Source of the DNA: Halanaerobiales bacterium
GTDB lineage: Bacteria; Bacillota_F; Halanaerobiia; DY22613
Length of the DNA stretch: 5,189 nucleotides
Assembly: GCA_023128035.1 (NCBI GenBank)
Contig: JAGMES010000249.1
Coordinates: 1 to 5,189, forward strand
Direction: 5' to 3'
How positions within the stretch are numbered: the first letter of the stretch is position 1; every line of letters starts with the position of its first letter. The position numbers and the translations under genes are program-made. Below are positions 1 to 5,096 of this stretch, piece by piece. The notes beneath the pieces are model-generated. The model was given only the letters and a program-made list of their open reading frames with translations, ran no database searches and was not told the DNA's origin.

Positions 1-52
1 TTCTTTTTTTATGCCTAAATATTCCTCGAAAAATTAATTTTAAATATAACAT
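1..52 (-). CDS. N-terminus of a probable FtsX/MacB-type ABC transporter permease, cut by the window edge
   Basis: Only the first 17 codons are present, reading MLYLKLIFRGIFRHKKR. The start is ATG at 52-50, with a strong Shine-Dalgarno site AAAGAGGGG (67-59) six bases upstream. A short hydrophobic stretch followed by an R-x-I-F-R-H-K-K-R basic block is how many FtsX/LolE/MacB-family permeases begin, just before their first membrane helix. These proteins work with an ATPase in efflux, lipoprotein or peptide-resistance transport. The gene has its own promoter at 272-300 and a leader of about 210 bases, so it is a separate unit from the operon to its right. The identification rests on a short motif and is an inference. 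Any membrane protein with a basic N-terminal block could look similar. Confidence 0.5.
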   Translation of the reverse strand, partial: MLYLKLIFRGIFRHKKR

Positions 53-134
53 ATTTGACCCCTCTTTAAGTAATATAGTAAATTTAAAACATTTTGAAGT
101 CGATTTAACAAAACATAATAACTATAATAATTAT

Positions 135-153
135 TTACATTACAACCACCTCC
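135..153 (-). promoter_or_regulatory. Strong Shine-Dalgarno site facing an AUG-UAA start-stop in the leader
   Basis: On the minus strand GGAGGTGG (153-146) is followed at normal spacing by ATG (140-138) and immediately by the stop TAA (137-135). The site matches the anti-Shine-Dalgarno sequence as well as any gene start in the window, but no reading frame follows it. It may be a regulatory minimum ORF in the leader of the permease gene, where ribosomes would load and terminate, or the start of a gene whose body has been lost. The same ATG is also the last sense codon of an 11-codon frame starting at ATG 170-168, which has no ribosome site of its own. Confidence 0.35.
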
Positions 154-170
154 AAATAATAATCATTCAT

Positions 171-199
171 GTAGCTTAGTAAATTTTCGCTAAGACTAC
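171..199 (-). promoter_or_regulatory. Stem-loop in the leader of the permease gene
   Basis: GTAGCTTAG (171-179) pairs with CTAAG-A-CTAC (190-199), giving nine base pairs with one bulged A around a ten-base loop. It lies in the transcribed leader, between the promoter at 272-300 and the Shine-Dalgarno site at 153-146. A short palindrome, ACAGATTATCTGT (198-210), overlaps its outer edge by two bases, so the two cannot both form fully. On the plus strand the palindrome is followed by a T tract at 213-219, so a weak plus-strand terminator is another reading. I recognise no known riboswitch family. Confidence 0.35.
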
Positions 200-271
200 A
201 GATTATCTGTGATTTTTTTAAAAAAGCCTTTTCTTGTAAATAGAATTTTGTGGTGTTACTTACTCTAGTAT

Positions 272-300
272 ATTATACCAAAAAAAATATCAAAAATCAA
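272..300 (-). promoter_or_regulatory. Sigma-A type promoter for the left-hand permease gene
   Basis: Read on the minus strand, TTGATT (300-295) is the -35 box. After exactly 17 bases comes a perfect TATAAT -10 box (277-272), preceded by TGG, which makes it an extended -10 promoter. The region upstream, about 301-330, is A/T-tract rich, like an UP element. Transcription would start around 263-266 and run through a leader of about 210 bases to the ATG at 52. This is the best promoter match in the window. Confidence 0.75.
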
Positions 301-325
301 TATTAGGGAAAAAAATATAATTTTT

Positions 326-364
326 AAAAAAGGGCTTTCAGAGAAGTTTTCAAAAAGAAATCCT
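326..364 (-). terminator. Possible weak terminator downstream of the phosphatidyltransferase operon
   Basis: On the minus strand AGGATTTC (364-357) can pair with GAAAGCCC (339-332) through GG/CC and TTTC/GAAA around a central A-G mismatch. A T6 run follows directly (331-326). The stem is short and its loop is 17 bases, so it is marginal. It sits where an operon end would be expected, between the last gene and the next promoter. The nested palindrome at 369-490 may help it or do the job alone. Confidence 0.3.
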
Positions 365-368
365 AAGT

Positions 369-490
369 CTCTAAAAAAATAAAACTACCTATTTTTTTTA
401 AAATGTACCCTATAGAGTGAACAATTTTAAAAAAGTCTACTCTATAGGGTACAGATTATTTATCAAGATAGTTTTATTTTTAATATAGAG
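369..490. repeat. Outer arms of a nested palindrome
   Basis: AAAAATAAAACTA (375-387) is a perfect 13-bp inverted copy of TAGTTTTATTTTT (469-481). Slightly further out, CTCTA (369-373) pairs with TAGAG (486-490) with a small bulge. These arms enclose the perfect inner repeat at 404-453, so the whole stretch can fold into one long two-part stem. On the minus strand the 3' arm runs into T7 (379-373), and on the plus strand into T5. It could therefore act as a bidirectional transcription end, although the outer arms are almost all A-T pairs. Confidence 0.6.
404..453. repeat. Perfect 15-bp inverted repeat, possible MITE or insertion-element scar
   Basis: TGTACCCTATAGAGT (404-418) is perfectly inverted as ACTCTATAGGGTACA (439-453) around a 20-base spacer. 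The arms are much more GC-containing than the surrounding DNA. The unit begins with TG and ends with CA, as do the ends of IS3-family and several other insertion sequences, so it could be two terminal repeats left back to back by internal deletion. I see no matching target duplication: the flanks are AAA on the left and GAT on the right. The alternative is a strong RNA hairpin that ends or protects transcripts between two convergent functions. The repeat itself is certain; its nature is not. Confidence 0.75.
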
Positions 491-500
491 AAATATAAAG

Positions 501-578
501 TTATAAAGGTTTTCTAAAAGTAAGTAATACTACTGATAATGCAATTTCAACAAAGATAAGCATAATCTGAATTTGCAT
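501..578 (-). CDS. Doubtful 25-residue membrane peptide or out-of-frame gene tail
   Basis: Frame ATG (578-576) to TAA (503-501) overlaps the last 16 codons of the phosphatidyltransferase gene in another frame. It encodes a short start, then one hydrophobic stretch (about residues 6-20, LIFVEIALSVVLLTF) and a basic end, RKPL. The composition is that of a real membrane helix with a cytoplasmic basic tail. A GGAG (594-591) lies 12 bases upstream, which is rather far. It could be a small membrane protein or the tail of an older gene. In AT-rich DNA opposite a membrane gene it could also be chance. Confidence 0.2.
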   Translation of the reverse strand: MQIQIMLIFVEIALSVVLLTFRKPL

Positions 579-1120
579 ACTTTAACGCAACTCCATAGCC
601 TGTATATGAAGGAAGTAAAAGCCATAAAAGTAATAATATAAATGAGTTGGATGATGAAAAAGTATATTGACTGAGAAAACTGTGAAGATACATATGCCAA
701 TACCGGAATAATATAAAAAAGCACCGCAACAAGTCTACCGATATAGTCAAATACAAAAATTGACTTTTCGCAGAAATAGTTCTTAAGAAAATATGACGTT
801 ATAACAAATTCTAAAAATTTTATCAATATAACAAATAAAAACCATAACGGGATAATTTGTAAACGATACAATACAATATAAGAAACAACCATATAGAATA
901 AATCTGCTAAAACATCAAAAACCGCACCAAAGGAAGATGTTTTCCCATTCAATCTTGCAATTTTTCCATCCAAAAAATCTGTGAGAAATATTGCTACGAA
1001 AATTAGGATTGGAATTGACATACTACCAAAATAGTTAAAAATATAAAAATTCAACAAAACAGTTAACACAACTCGTGACAATGTTAGCATATTTGGAATA
1101 TTTCTCATCATCTTTACCAT
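530..1120 (-). CDS. CDP-alcohol phosphatidyltransferase family membrane enzyme
   Basis: This is an integral membrane enzyme of 196 residues. Members transfer a phosphatidyl group from a CDP-linked lipid to an alcohol such as glycerol 3-phosphate, inositol phosphate or serine, releasing CMP. The family signature D-x2-D-G-x2-A-R-x8-G-x3-D-x3-D is complete: D48, D51, G52, A55, R56, G65, D69 and D73 bind the metal and CDP. The N-terminal NIPNMLTLSR (7-16) resembles PgsA-type phosphatidylglycerophosphate synthases. About six membrane helices can be seen, in the family's usual length. AAAGGAG (1138-1132) lies 11 bases before the chosen ATG; the later Met codons at residues 4 and 5 are worse spaced. 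The last 15 or so residues, after the final helix, look unlike a conserved tail. The alcohol substrate cannot be read from the sequence. As the last gene of a sugar-modifying row, the enzyme may attach a special headgroup rather than serve bulk lipid synthesis. Confidence 0.9.
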   Translation of the reverse strand: MVKMMRNIPNMLTLSRVVLTVLLNFYIFNYFGSMSIPILIFVAIFLTDFLDGKIARLNGKTSSFGAVFDVLADLFYMVVSYIVLYRLQIIPLWFLFVILIKFLEFVITSYFLKNYFCEKSIFVFDYIGRLVAVLFYIIPVLAYVSSQFSQSIYFFIIQLIYIITFMAFTSFIYRLWSCVKVCKFRLCLSLLKLHYQ

Positions 1121-1128
1121 AATTAAAT

Positions 1129-1203
1129 CTACTCCTTTGCTAATTCTTTAACTAAATCATGAGCATCTATTCTTAAAAAACCAGATTTTATTTGTAATTC
1201 CAC
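1129..1203 (-). pseudogene. Out-of-frame protein-like tail just before the phosphatidyltransferase gene
   Basis: A frame opens after TAG (1206-1204) with GTG (1203-1201) and ends at TAG (1131-1129), 24 codons in all. Its second half reads RIDAHDLVKELAKE, a charged, helix-like stretch typical of a soluble protein C-terminus. It overlaps the last 47 bases of the membrane gene at 1157-1666 in another frame, and its final codons make the AAGGAG ribosome site for the next gene. It has no ribosome site of its own. It may be the original C-terminus of the membrane gene, lost by a frameshift, or the tail of a deleted gene. Chance cannot be excluded. Confidence 0.25.
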
Positions 1204-1666
1204 CTAATTTATATAACACAATTGACACAATTATTTGCAATACTCTCCTAGGTAACAGCATAGCTATATAAATACTTTTATTCGAATACTCTTGTAACAT
1301 TACATTATTAATGCCTGTTAATAACTCCAATATCAGTGTACCCAAAATTTCTCCCAGAACAATAAATATAATAAGAGCTAATAAAAAGCCTAAGAAAACT
1401 TCAAAAAAATTCATCTTATACACTAACCAGTAAACAATTATAAAAAATACGACTTGAACCATCATCATAAATTCATATTGCTCAAGAAAATTGTACTGAA
1501 TCACTGAAAACAGGATTGTTAAAGTAATGGCAGATAACATTTTTATAACATTACTTTTATTTTTTAAATTAAGATGTTCCCCTTTCCCCATTATTAATAG
1601 AGTCATAATCAACAGAAGAGTTTCTTCTGGAATACTAACAAATAATGCAAAATTTATAATACTCAT
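1157..1666 (-). CDS. Small multi-spanning membrane protein of unknown function, faintly like Agr-type sensor membrane domains
   Basis: This protein of 169 residues has about five hydrophobic segments, near residues 6-26, 39-61, 65-87, 89-118 and 130-155. Landmarks are SIPEE in the first segment (11-15), YWLVYK (79-84) and LLPRR (near 137-141) before the last helix. No kinase, protease or other enzymatic domain follows. The general build, with the SIPEE start, reminds me of stand-alone membrane domains found beside Agr/VirS-like quorum-sensing genes in clostridia. I saw no AgrB protease or AgrD-like peptide here, so that link is weak. It follows a damaged paralogue (1907-1683) by 16 bases. Its ribosome site AAAGGAGG is complete but ends only two bases before the ATG, unusually close. 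Its last residues after the final helix (ITNKIWFFKNRCS) do not match the paralogue's end and may result from a frameshift. Confidence 0.7.
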   Translation of the reverse strand: MSIINFALFVSIPEETLLLIMTLLIMGKGEHLNLKNKSNVIKMLSAITLTILFSVIQYNFLEQYEFMMMVQVVFFIIVYWLVYKMNFFEVFLGFLLALIIFIVLGEILGTLILELLTGINNVMLQEYSNKSIYIAMLLPRRVLQIIVSIVLYKLGGITNKIWFFKNRCS

Positions 1667-1682
1667 TACCTCCTTTAGCTGT

Positions 1683-1907
1683 TCAATATTTATTACTTAA
1701 GTAATATAATAAAGCGACTGTTATCATGTGTAATATTCTTCTAGGTACTAAAAGTACTAGAAAATAACTACTATCTGAATATTGCCTAAACATTTCGTAA
1801 CTGATACCTTTAATGCCGATTATTTCATCCATTATGTAAATAAAAAACCAAATTAAGAAACCTTTCAAACAATTGAAAATACTTGTTTTGTATACTAACC
1901 AGTATAT
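1683..1907 (-). pseudogene. Remnant of a paralogue of the downstream membrane protein, lacking its N-terminal half
   Basis: From 1907 to the stop at 1685-1683 one frame matches residues 78 to about 155 of the protein at 1157-1666. IYWLVYK matches VYWLVYK, GFLIWFFIYI matches GFLLALIIFI, QYSDSSYF matches EYSNKSIY, LLVPRRIL matches LLPRRVL, and LLYYL matches VLYKL. The copies differ by a seven-codon gap in the middle. The remnant has no ATG: the only available start is TTG at 1868-1866, which has no ribosome site and lies inside the homologous region. The matching region reaches upstream into the last codons of the P-loop gene, in a different frame. The N-terminal half and start are therefore gone, and it is very unlikely to be made as a working protein unless it is expressed by readthrough or frameshift from the P-loop gene. 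Confidence 0.75.
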
Positions 1908-2521
1908 CCCCCTCTAAAAAAATATAAAATTTCACTAATCATTTTTATAGCTAAATCTGATTGATTCTTATCGATTTTTACTTTCTTAAGTATGGCATTA
2001 ATATTACTTTTAATATCATAGTCTATAATAAAATCAGCTCTATCCATCACATCACTCGCTGATTTTTTAATAGAAGTATTCTCAGGATTATGTAGCATTA
2101 TAAAACCTCCTGGTCTAACAACATTACGTAGACTATTAGATTCACATATTATTAATCTGTCCCTAGGAATCATTGTCATAAATTGCTCAATACCATCATA
2201 AATATGAGTCTTCAAGGTTTTAAGCCAGTACACTTTATTAGCACCGGCTGCCAACAAAAGGGAAGTATCTTTATTAACATTTTGATTAGTTTCTTCTGAA
2301 ATCTCAAAATTTCCTTCTAAACTAGAACATACCCCACATCCTTCGCCACCTCTTGGGCATCTCCCATCTTTTTTTTGAATTGTAGTTACTTTTAACCCGA
2401 CAATAGGAACATCATGTTTCAAGTGTTCAATCAATGAAATAGCAAGAGTTGTTTTGCCGCTGTTACGACCAGTAGAACCAATTAATAGCATTTGTGGAAT
2501 ATAAATATTATTTGCTTGCAT
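1895..2521 (-). CDS. MobB-like P-loop NTPase with a cysteine cluster
   Basis: This is a soluble protein of 208 residues. Its Walker A loop is G15-S-T-G-R-N-S-G-K-T-T25, followed by a helix. The strand IVGLKVTT (40-47) leads into a cysteine-rich loop, C55-P-R-G-G-E-G-C62-G-V-C65, which may bind a metal or iron-sulfur cluster. DTSLLLAAGANKVYWLK (85-101) and LIICESNSL (123-131), with E127 in the Walker B-like place, follow the order seen in MobB-type GTP-binding proteins of molybdopterin cofactor synthesis. No other molybdenum gene is present, so a nucleotide-dependent role in this sugar/lipid pathway is as likely. The start ATG has GAGGG (2533-2529) seven bases upstream. The stop codon and last three residues (YTG) lie within DNA homologous to the membrane-protein paralogue, so the C-terminus has probably been altered by rearrangement. 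P-loop assignment is secure; substrate and pathway are unknown. Confidence 0.75.
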   Translation of the reverse strand: MQANNIYIPQMLLIGSTGRNSGKTTLAISLIEHLKHDVPIVGLKVTTIQKKDGRCPRGGEGCGVCSSLEGNFEISEETNQNVNKDTSLLLAAGANKVYWLKTLKTHIYDGIEQFMTMIPRDRLIICESNSLRNVVRPGGFIMLHNPENTSIKKSASDVMDRADFIIDYDIKSNINAILKKVKIDKNQSDLAIKMISEILYFFRGGYTG

Positions 2522-2571
2522 ACTTAATCCCTCTTTCTCTCATAATATTAAAAACAACCAAGCTAACAACT

Positions 2572-3453
2572 CTAATCCTCACTGAGAAATATTTGAGCAT
2601 AATCATTAATAATTGTATTTATCGAATCCTGGGCTTGCCAATTTAATAAATTTTTGGCTTTCTCAGAACTTATTTCGGAAAAATTTTCTAAATCATTATT
2701 TGTACACGTAATTTGAGATTTAGAATTACATAATGCAACAACTTTCTCAGCAACTTCCTTTACTTCAATACTCTCTTTATTAGATAAATTAAAGATTCCA
2801 TTAATATGTTCAGTGCAGATAACAATTTCAATAGCCTTTAACAAGTCTTTGACAGATAAAAGCTGTATCTTTCTGTTTTTTGGAACAAAAACTTGTATTG
2901 ATTCATTCTTCACTGCTCTAGAAAAGAAAAAAGGAACAATAGCTTTATTTGCTTGTTTTATCCCTGTTATATTTACAGGTCTAAGAATAACCAATTTATT
3001 ATTTTCTATATATTCTTTACATGCTAACTCTGCTTCATATTTTGAGCGTTCATAAAATGAGTGTGGTTTTAGTGGAGAACTTTCATTAATTTGACTAGCT
3101 ATCTTATCATACATATTTGCAGTAGAAAAAAATATAAATTTTTCAAAATTACAACTATTAGCAACATTTATTGTTCCATTTACATTTACATCTCTAAATT
3201 GATCATAAGCAAAATTACTATTAATATTAGTTTGATTTAAAGCTGCTAAATGAATTATTACATCAAAATCTATATTTAATTGAAATGGTTTACTTATATC
3301 AATAGCAAAATAGTCTTTTATTCCACTAATCTCACTATGTACCTCTTTTTGAAAATCTAATGCAAATATGTCATAAAGATTTTTGTCAAAACCATCAATA
3401 AAGCTTCGTCCAATAAAACCATTTGAGCCAGTTACTAATATTCTTTTTTTCAT
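2572..3453 (-). CDS. NAD-dependent sugar-nucleotide epimerase/dehydratase (extended SDR)
   Basis: This is a cytoplasmic Rossmann-fold enzyme of 293 residues, somewhat short but complete. The dinucleotide loop is G9-S-N-G-F-I-G15, and D33 at the end of the second strand favours NAD(H). HLAA (68-71) and NVNGTINV (90-97) are standard SDR motifs. The catalytic set is S110/T111 with Y134-E-R-S-K138, and LRPVNITG follows in the usual place. Such enzymes epimerise, dehydrate or reduce UDP-, GDP- or dTDP-sugars; the exact sugar cannot be read. I chose ATG at 3453-3451 over GTG at 3465: the ribosome site AAGGTG (3470-3465) lies 11 bases before the ATG but overlaps the GTG. It begins 19 bases after the deacetylase gene, so the two are probably co-transcribed and may act on the same amino sugar. 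Confidence 0.85.
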   Translation of the reverse strand: MKKRILVTGSNGFIGRSFIDGFDKNLYDIFALDFQKEVHSEISGIKDYFAIDISKPFQLNIDFDVIIHLAALNQTNINSNFAYDQFRDVNVNGTINVANSCNFEKFIFFSTANMYDKIASQINESSPLKPHSFYERSKYEAELACKEYIENNKLVILRPVNITGIKQANKAIVPFFFSRAVKNESIQVFVPKNRKIQLLSVKDLLKAIEIVICTEHINGIFNLSNKESIEVKEVAEKVVALCNSKSQITCTNNDLENFSEISSEKAKNLLNWQAQDSINTIINDYAQIFLSED

Positions 3454-3472
3454 AATAATATTCACACCTTAT

Positions 3473-4108
3473 TTAGTTAATATCTCTATACACAATAAAC
3501 CCTTCTGCATAATCTGAGTTAATTTCTGCACCCCTGTATTGAGCAACTTTTTTTATTGTATCAACAGTCCTTGTTTGTACATTAGTCTCTGTTGTATACA
3601 TTGAAAGTGCTTCTAATTTTTGATCGATATATTCATCTGTAGTAACATAGTAATTTGGACTGAAATTCCTAGTAGAACCAAATATTTCATAAAACAATAC
3701 TTTCTTTAGAAAAGGTGTTTTCGATGGACGACACCAAATTAGTGAGGCATCATGAACAACCTTATGATCAGAATTAATATCATCACTGTAATGAGTATAA
3801 ATGACCTCAGGCTTTATTTTAAAAATTACTTCCTCTAAAGTGGTTACGATTTCCAATTGAGGTATTGTATCAAGCATTATAATAGGAAAATCATAAAAGA
3901 ATATTTCCTTTACTCCTAACAAATTGCCTACTTTCCTAGCATGATTCCTTCTTGTTTCCACAAGCTCTTTATCTGGATAACGGACAGAAGTTCCTCCACA
4001 AATAAAACATACATAGACATCGTCACCATCGTTGATATGCTTTAATATAGCGCCTCCACAACCAATAACTTCATCATCAAGATGTGTTGCAATTACTAAA
4101 ACGTTCAT
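3473..4108 (-). CDS. PIG-L/LmbE family zinc-dependent N-deacetylase
   Basis: This protein of 211 residues has the family's typical N-terminus: a strand VLVIA followed by H9-L-D11-D12-E13, a variant of the usual HPDDE motif, where H9 and D12 bind zinc and D11 is the likely base. GGA (18-20) follows. ETRRNHARKVGNLLG (51-65) is the usual conserved helix, and S-D-H115-K-V-V-H119 supplies the third zinc histidine, normally in HPDHR. Members remove acetyl groups from N-acetylglucosamine attached to inositol, malate, diacetylchitobiose, antibiotics or nucleotide sugars. It has no signal peptide, so it acts in the cytoplasm. It lies 37 bases after the acyltransferase gene and 19 bases before the epimerase gene. 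The pairing with an acyltransferase suggests replacement of an acetyl group on an amino sugar, but this is inferred from neighbours. The gene starts behind a GGAAGGGTGA ribosome site. Confidence 0.9.
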   Translation of the reverse strand: MNVLVIATHLDDEVIGCGGAILKHINDGDDVYVCFICGGTSVRYPDKELVETRRNHARKVGNLLGVKEIFFYDFPIIMLDTIPQLEIVTTLEEVIFKIKPEVIYTHYSDDINSDHKVVHDASLIWCRPSKTPFLKKVLFYEIFGSTRNFSPNYYVTTDEYIDQKLEALSMYTTETNVQTRTVDTIKKVAQYRGAEINSDYAEGFIVYRDIN

Positions 4109-4145
4109 TCTCTTATCTCACCCTTCCTTAATTATATCAGAATAA

Positions 4146-5072
4146 TTAAAAAACTTCATTATCTCCAAGAACAATATTTGTTTTATCTCCGAATTCTACA
4201 GGTTCGCTTTTTAGTGGTTCAATAGCAATTAAATTATTGACTTCAGTACTTACTTCAAAACCAGCTTTTAAAAAGTAATCATTGTAAATACTTGATCCCC
4301 ATACGTTTACCAAACTAAAGGATTTTTGAAAACTTTCAGTTAAGTTGATTAATGAATTAAAAATCTCTTTATTTGCAGCTTCTACGTCAATAATGTGTAA
4401 TCTGTTCAATGCATCATAAAACTTATATACTATATAACCCAATACGGTGTCATTTTCCATATAAATGAATGTTTTATAGTCAACTAATGGACGATCTAAA
4501 TATCTCCACTTAAAATAGTCCTTCTCTTTTAAGACTGAAAACGTTCTTTGATTTGATATTTCAATTGAAAATTTTTCTAACTGTTCTTTATATTTTTCGT
4601 AATTTTCATTGTTTAATACTTTTATTTTATCAGAAGATAGTATTTCTGAGAATTCTACATTTCTTTTTTCTAAAAAAGGAATTTGATTTAAAAAAGTCCA
4701 ACCAACTCGTTTATGCCCACTAACAGCACTTTCATTTGGTATTCCGATAATCATTTTTATGCCTTGTTCACCAGCTTTTTCAATAGAATAATGGCCTAAT
4801 TTGGTAAACAATTTTAAACCTCTATAATCTTGTGTAACAAAAACATTATTACATAAAGCTCCGTCTATAATGTTTCCGTTATAAACCATTTTCTGATTTA
4901 ATAAGCAGTAACCCGCAGCCATCCTATCCCCGTCAAAAATAGCATACATGTTATTTCTATCAGTAAACAACCAAGAAAACACTTCAGAATCCCATTTTCT
5001 AGAAAACGCTTCTTCCCATGCATTCCTAAATAAATCTTTTTCAAAATTATTAGTTATTAACTTATATTCCAT
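4146..5072 (-). CDS. GNAT-superfamily acyltransferase of the type found in surface-glycan loci
   Basis: This protein of 308 residues has two GNAT-like halves. In the first, NNVFVTQDYRGLKLFTKL (75-92) is the acyl-CoA binding motif A, followed by IIGIPNESAVSGHKRVGW (108-125), a pattern typical of large GNAT proteins in polysaccharide clusters. FKWRYLDRP (187-195) opens the second half, which has a matching strand order. Motif A normally reads R-G-x-G; here the second glycine is K87. The chosen ATG (5072-5070) has AGAAGGAGGG (5088-5079) six bases upstream; a longer start at 5114 would lie inside the inverted repeat at 5097-5136 and has no ribosome site. It probably transfers an acyl group to an amino sugar freed by the deacetylase gene 37 bases downstream. 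Substrate and acyl donor are unknown. A FemAB-like aminoacyl transfer role is possible because the folds are related. Confidence 0.8.
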   Translation of the reverse strand: MEYKLITNNFEKDLFRNAWEEAFSRKWDSEVFSWLFTDRNNMYAIFDGDRMAAGYCLLNQKMVYNGNIIDGALCNNVFVTQDYRGLKLFTKLGHYSIEKAGEQGIKMIIGIPNESAVSGHKRVGWTFLNQIPFLEKRNVEFSEILSSDKIKVLNNENYEKYKEQLEKFSIEISNQRTFSVLKEKDYFKWRYLDRPLVDYKTFIYMENDTVLGYIVYKFYDALNRLHIIDVEAANKEIFNSLINLTESFQKSFSLVNVWGSSIYNDYFLKAGFEVSTEVNNLIAIEPLKSEPVEFGDKTNIVLGDNEVF

Positions 5073-5096
5073 CTTTATCCCTCCTTCTTTTATTGT

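Noticed and set aside
1..529. tRNA, CRISPR repeats or a known riboswitch in the left non-coding region
   Set aside because: There is no cloverleaf, no regularly spaced direct repeats and no conserved riboswitch core that I can recognise.
547..756. A 69-codon minus-strand frame inside the phosphatidyltransferase gene
   Set aside because: It overlaps the last two membrane helices of a well-supported gene in another frame. Its hydrophobic look is what shifted codons of an AT-rich membrane gene give.
1121..1910. An agr quorum-sensing locus with a cyclic peptide gene
   Set aside because: The membrane proteins faintly recall Agr-linked ones, but I found no AgrB-like protease and no short frame with the cysteine pattern of an AgrD-type peptide in the gaps.
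1895..2521. Calling the P-loop gene mobB of molybdenum cofactor synthesis
   Set aside because: The fold is similar, but the cysteine cluster is unusual and no other molybdopterin gene is nearby, so a gene symbol is not justified.
2540..2578. Short frame GLELLAWLFLIL between the epimerase and P-loop genes, resembling the first helix of the small membrane proteins
   Set aside because: Twelve hydrophobic residues in AT-rich DNA are too few to claim a remnant, and the surrounding bases show no further match.
2813..3055. Open frame of 80 codons on the plus strand
   Set aside because: It is entirely antisense to the well-supported epimerase gene, has no ribosome site and shows no recognisable motif.
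3454..3465. GTG start that would lengthen the epimerase by four residues
   Set aside because: The ribosome site AAGGTG overlaps this GTG, so it can only serve the ATG at 3453.
530..4108. A GPI-like or mycothiol/bacillithiol pathway suggested by the PIG-L protein and the CDP-alcohol transferase
   Set aside because: There is no glycosyltransferase or cysteine ligase, and the transferase looks more PgsA-like than inositol-specific, so the specific pathway is unsupported.
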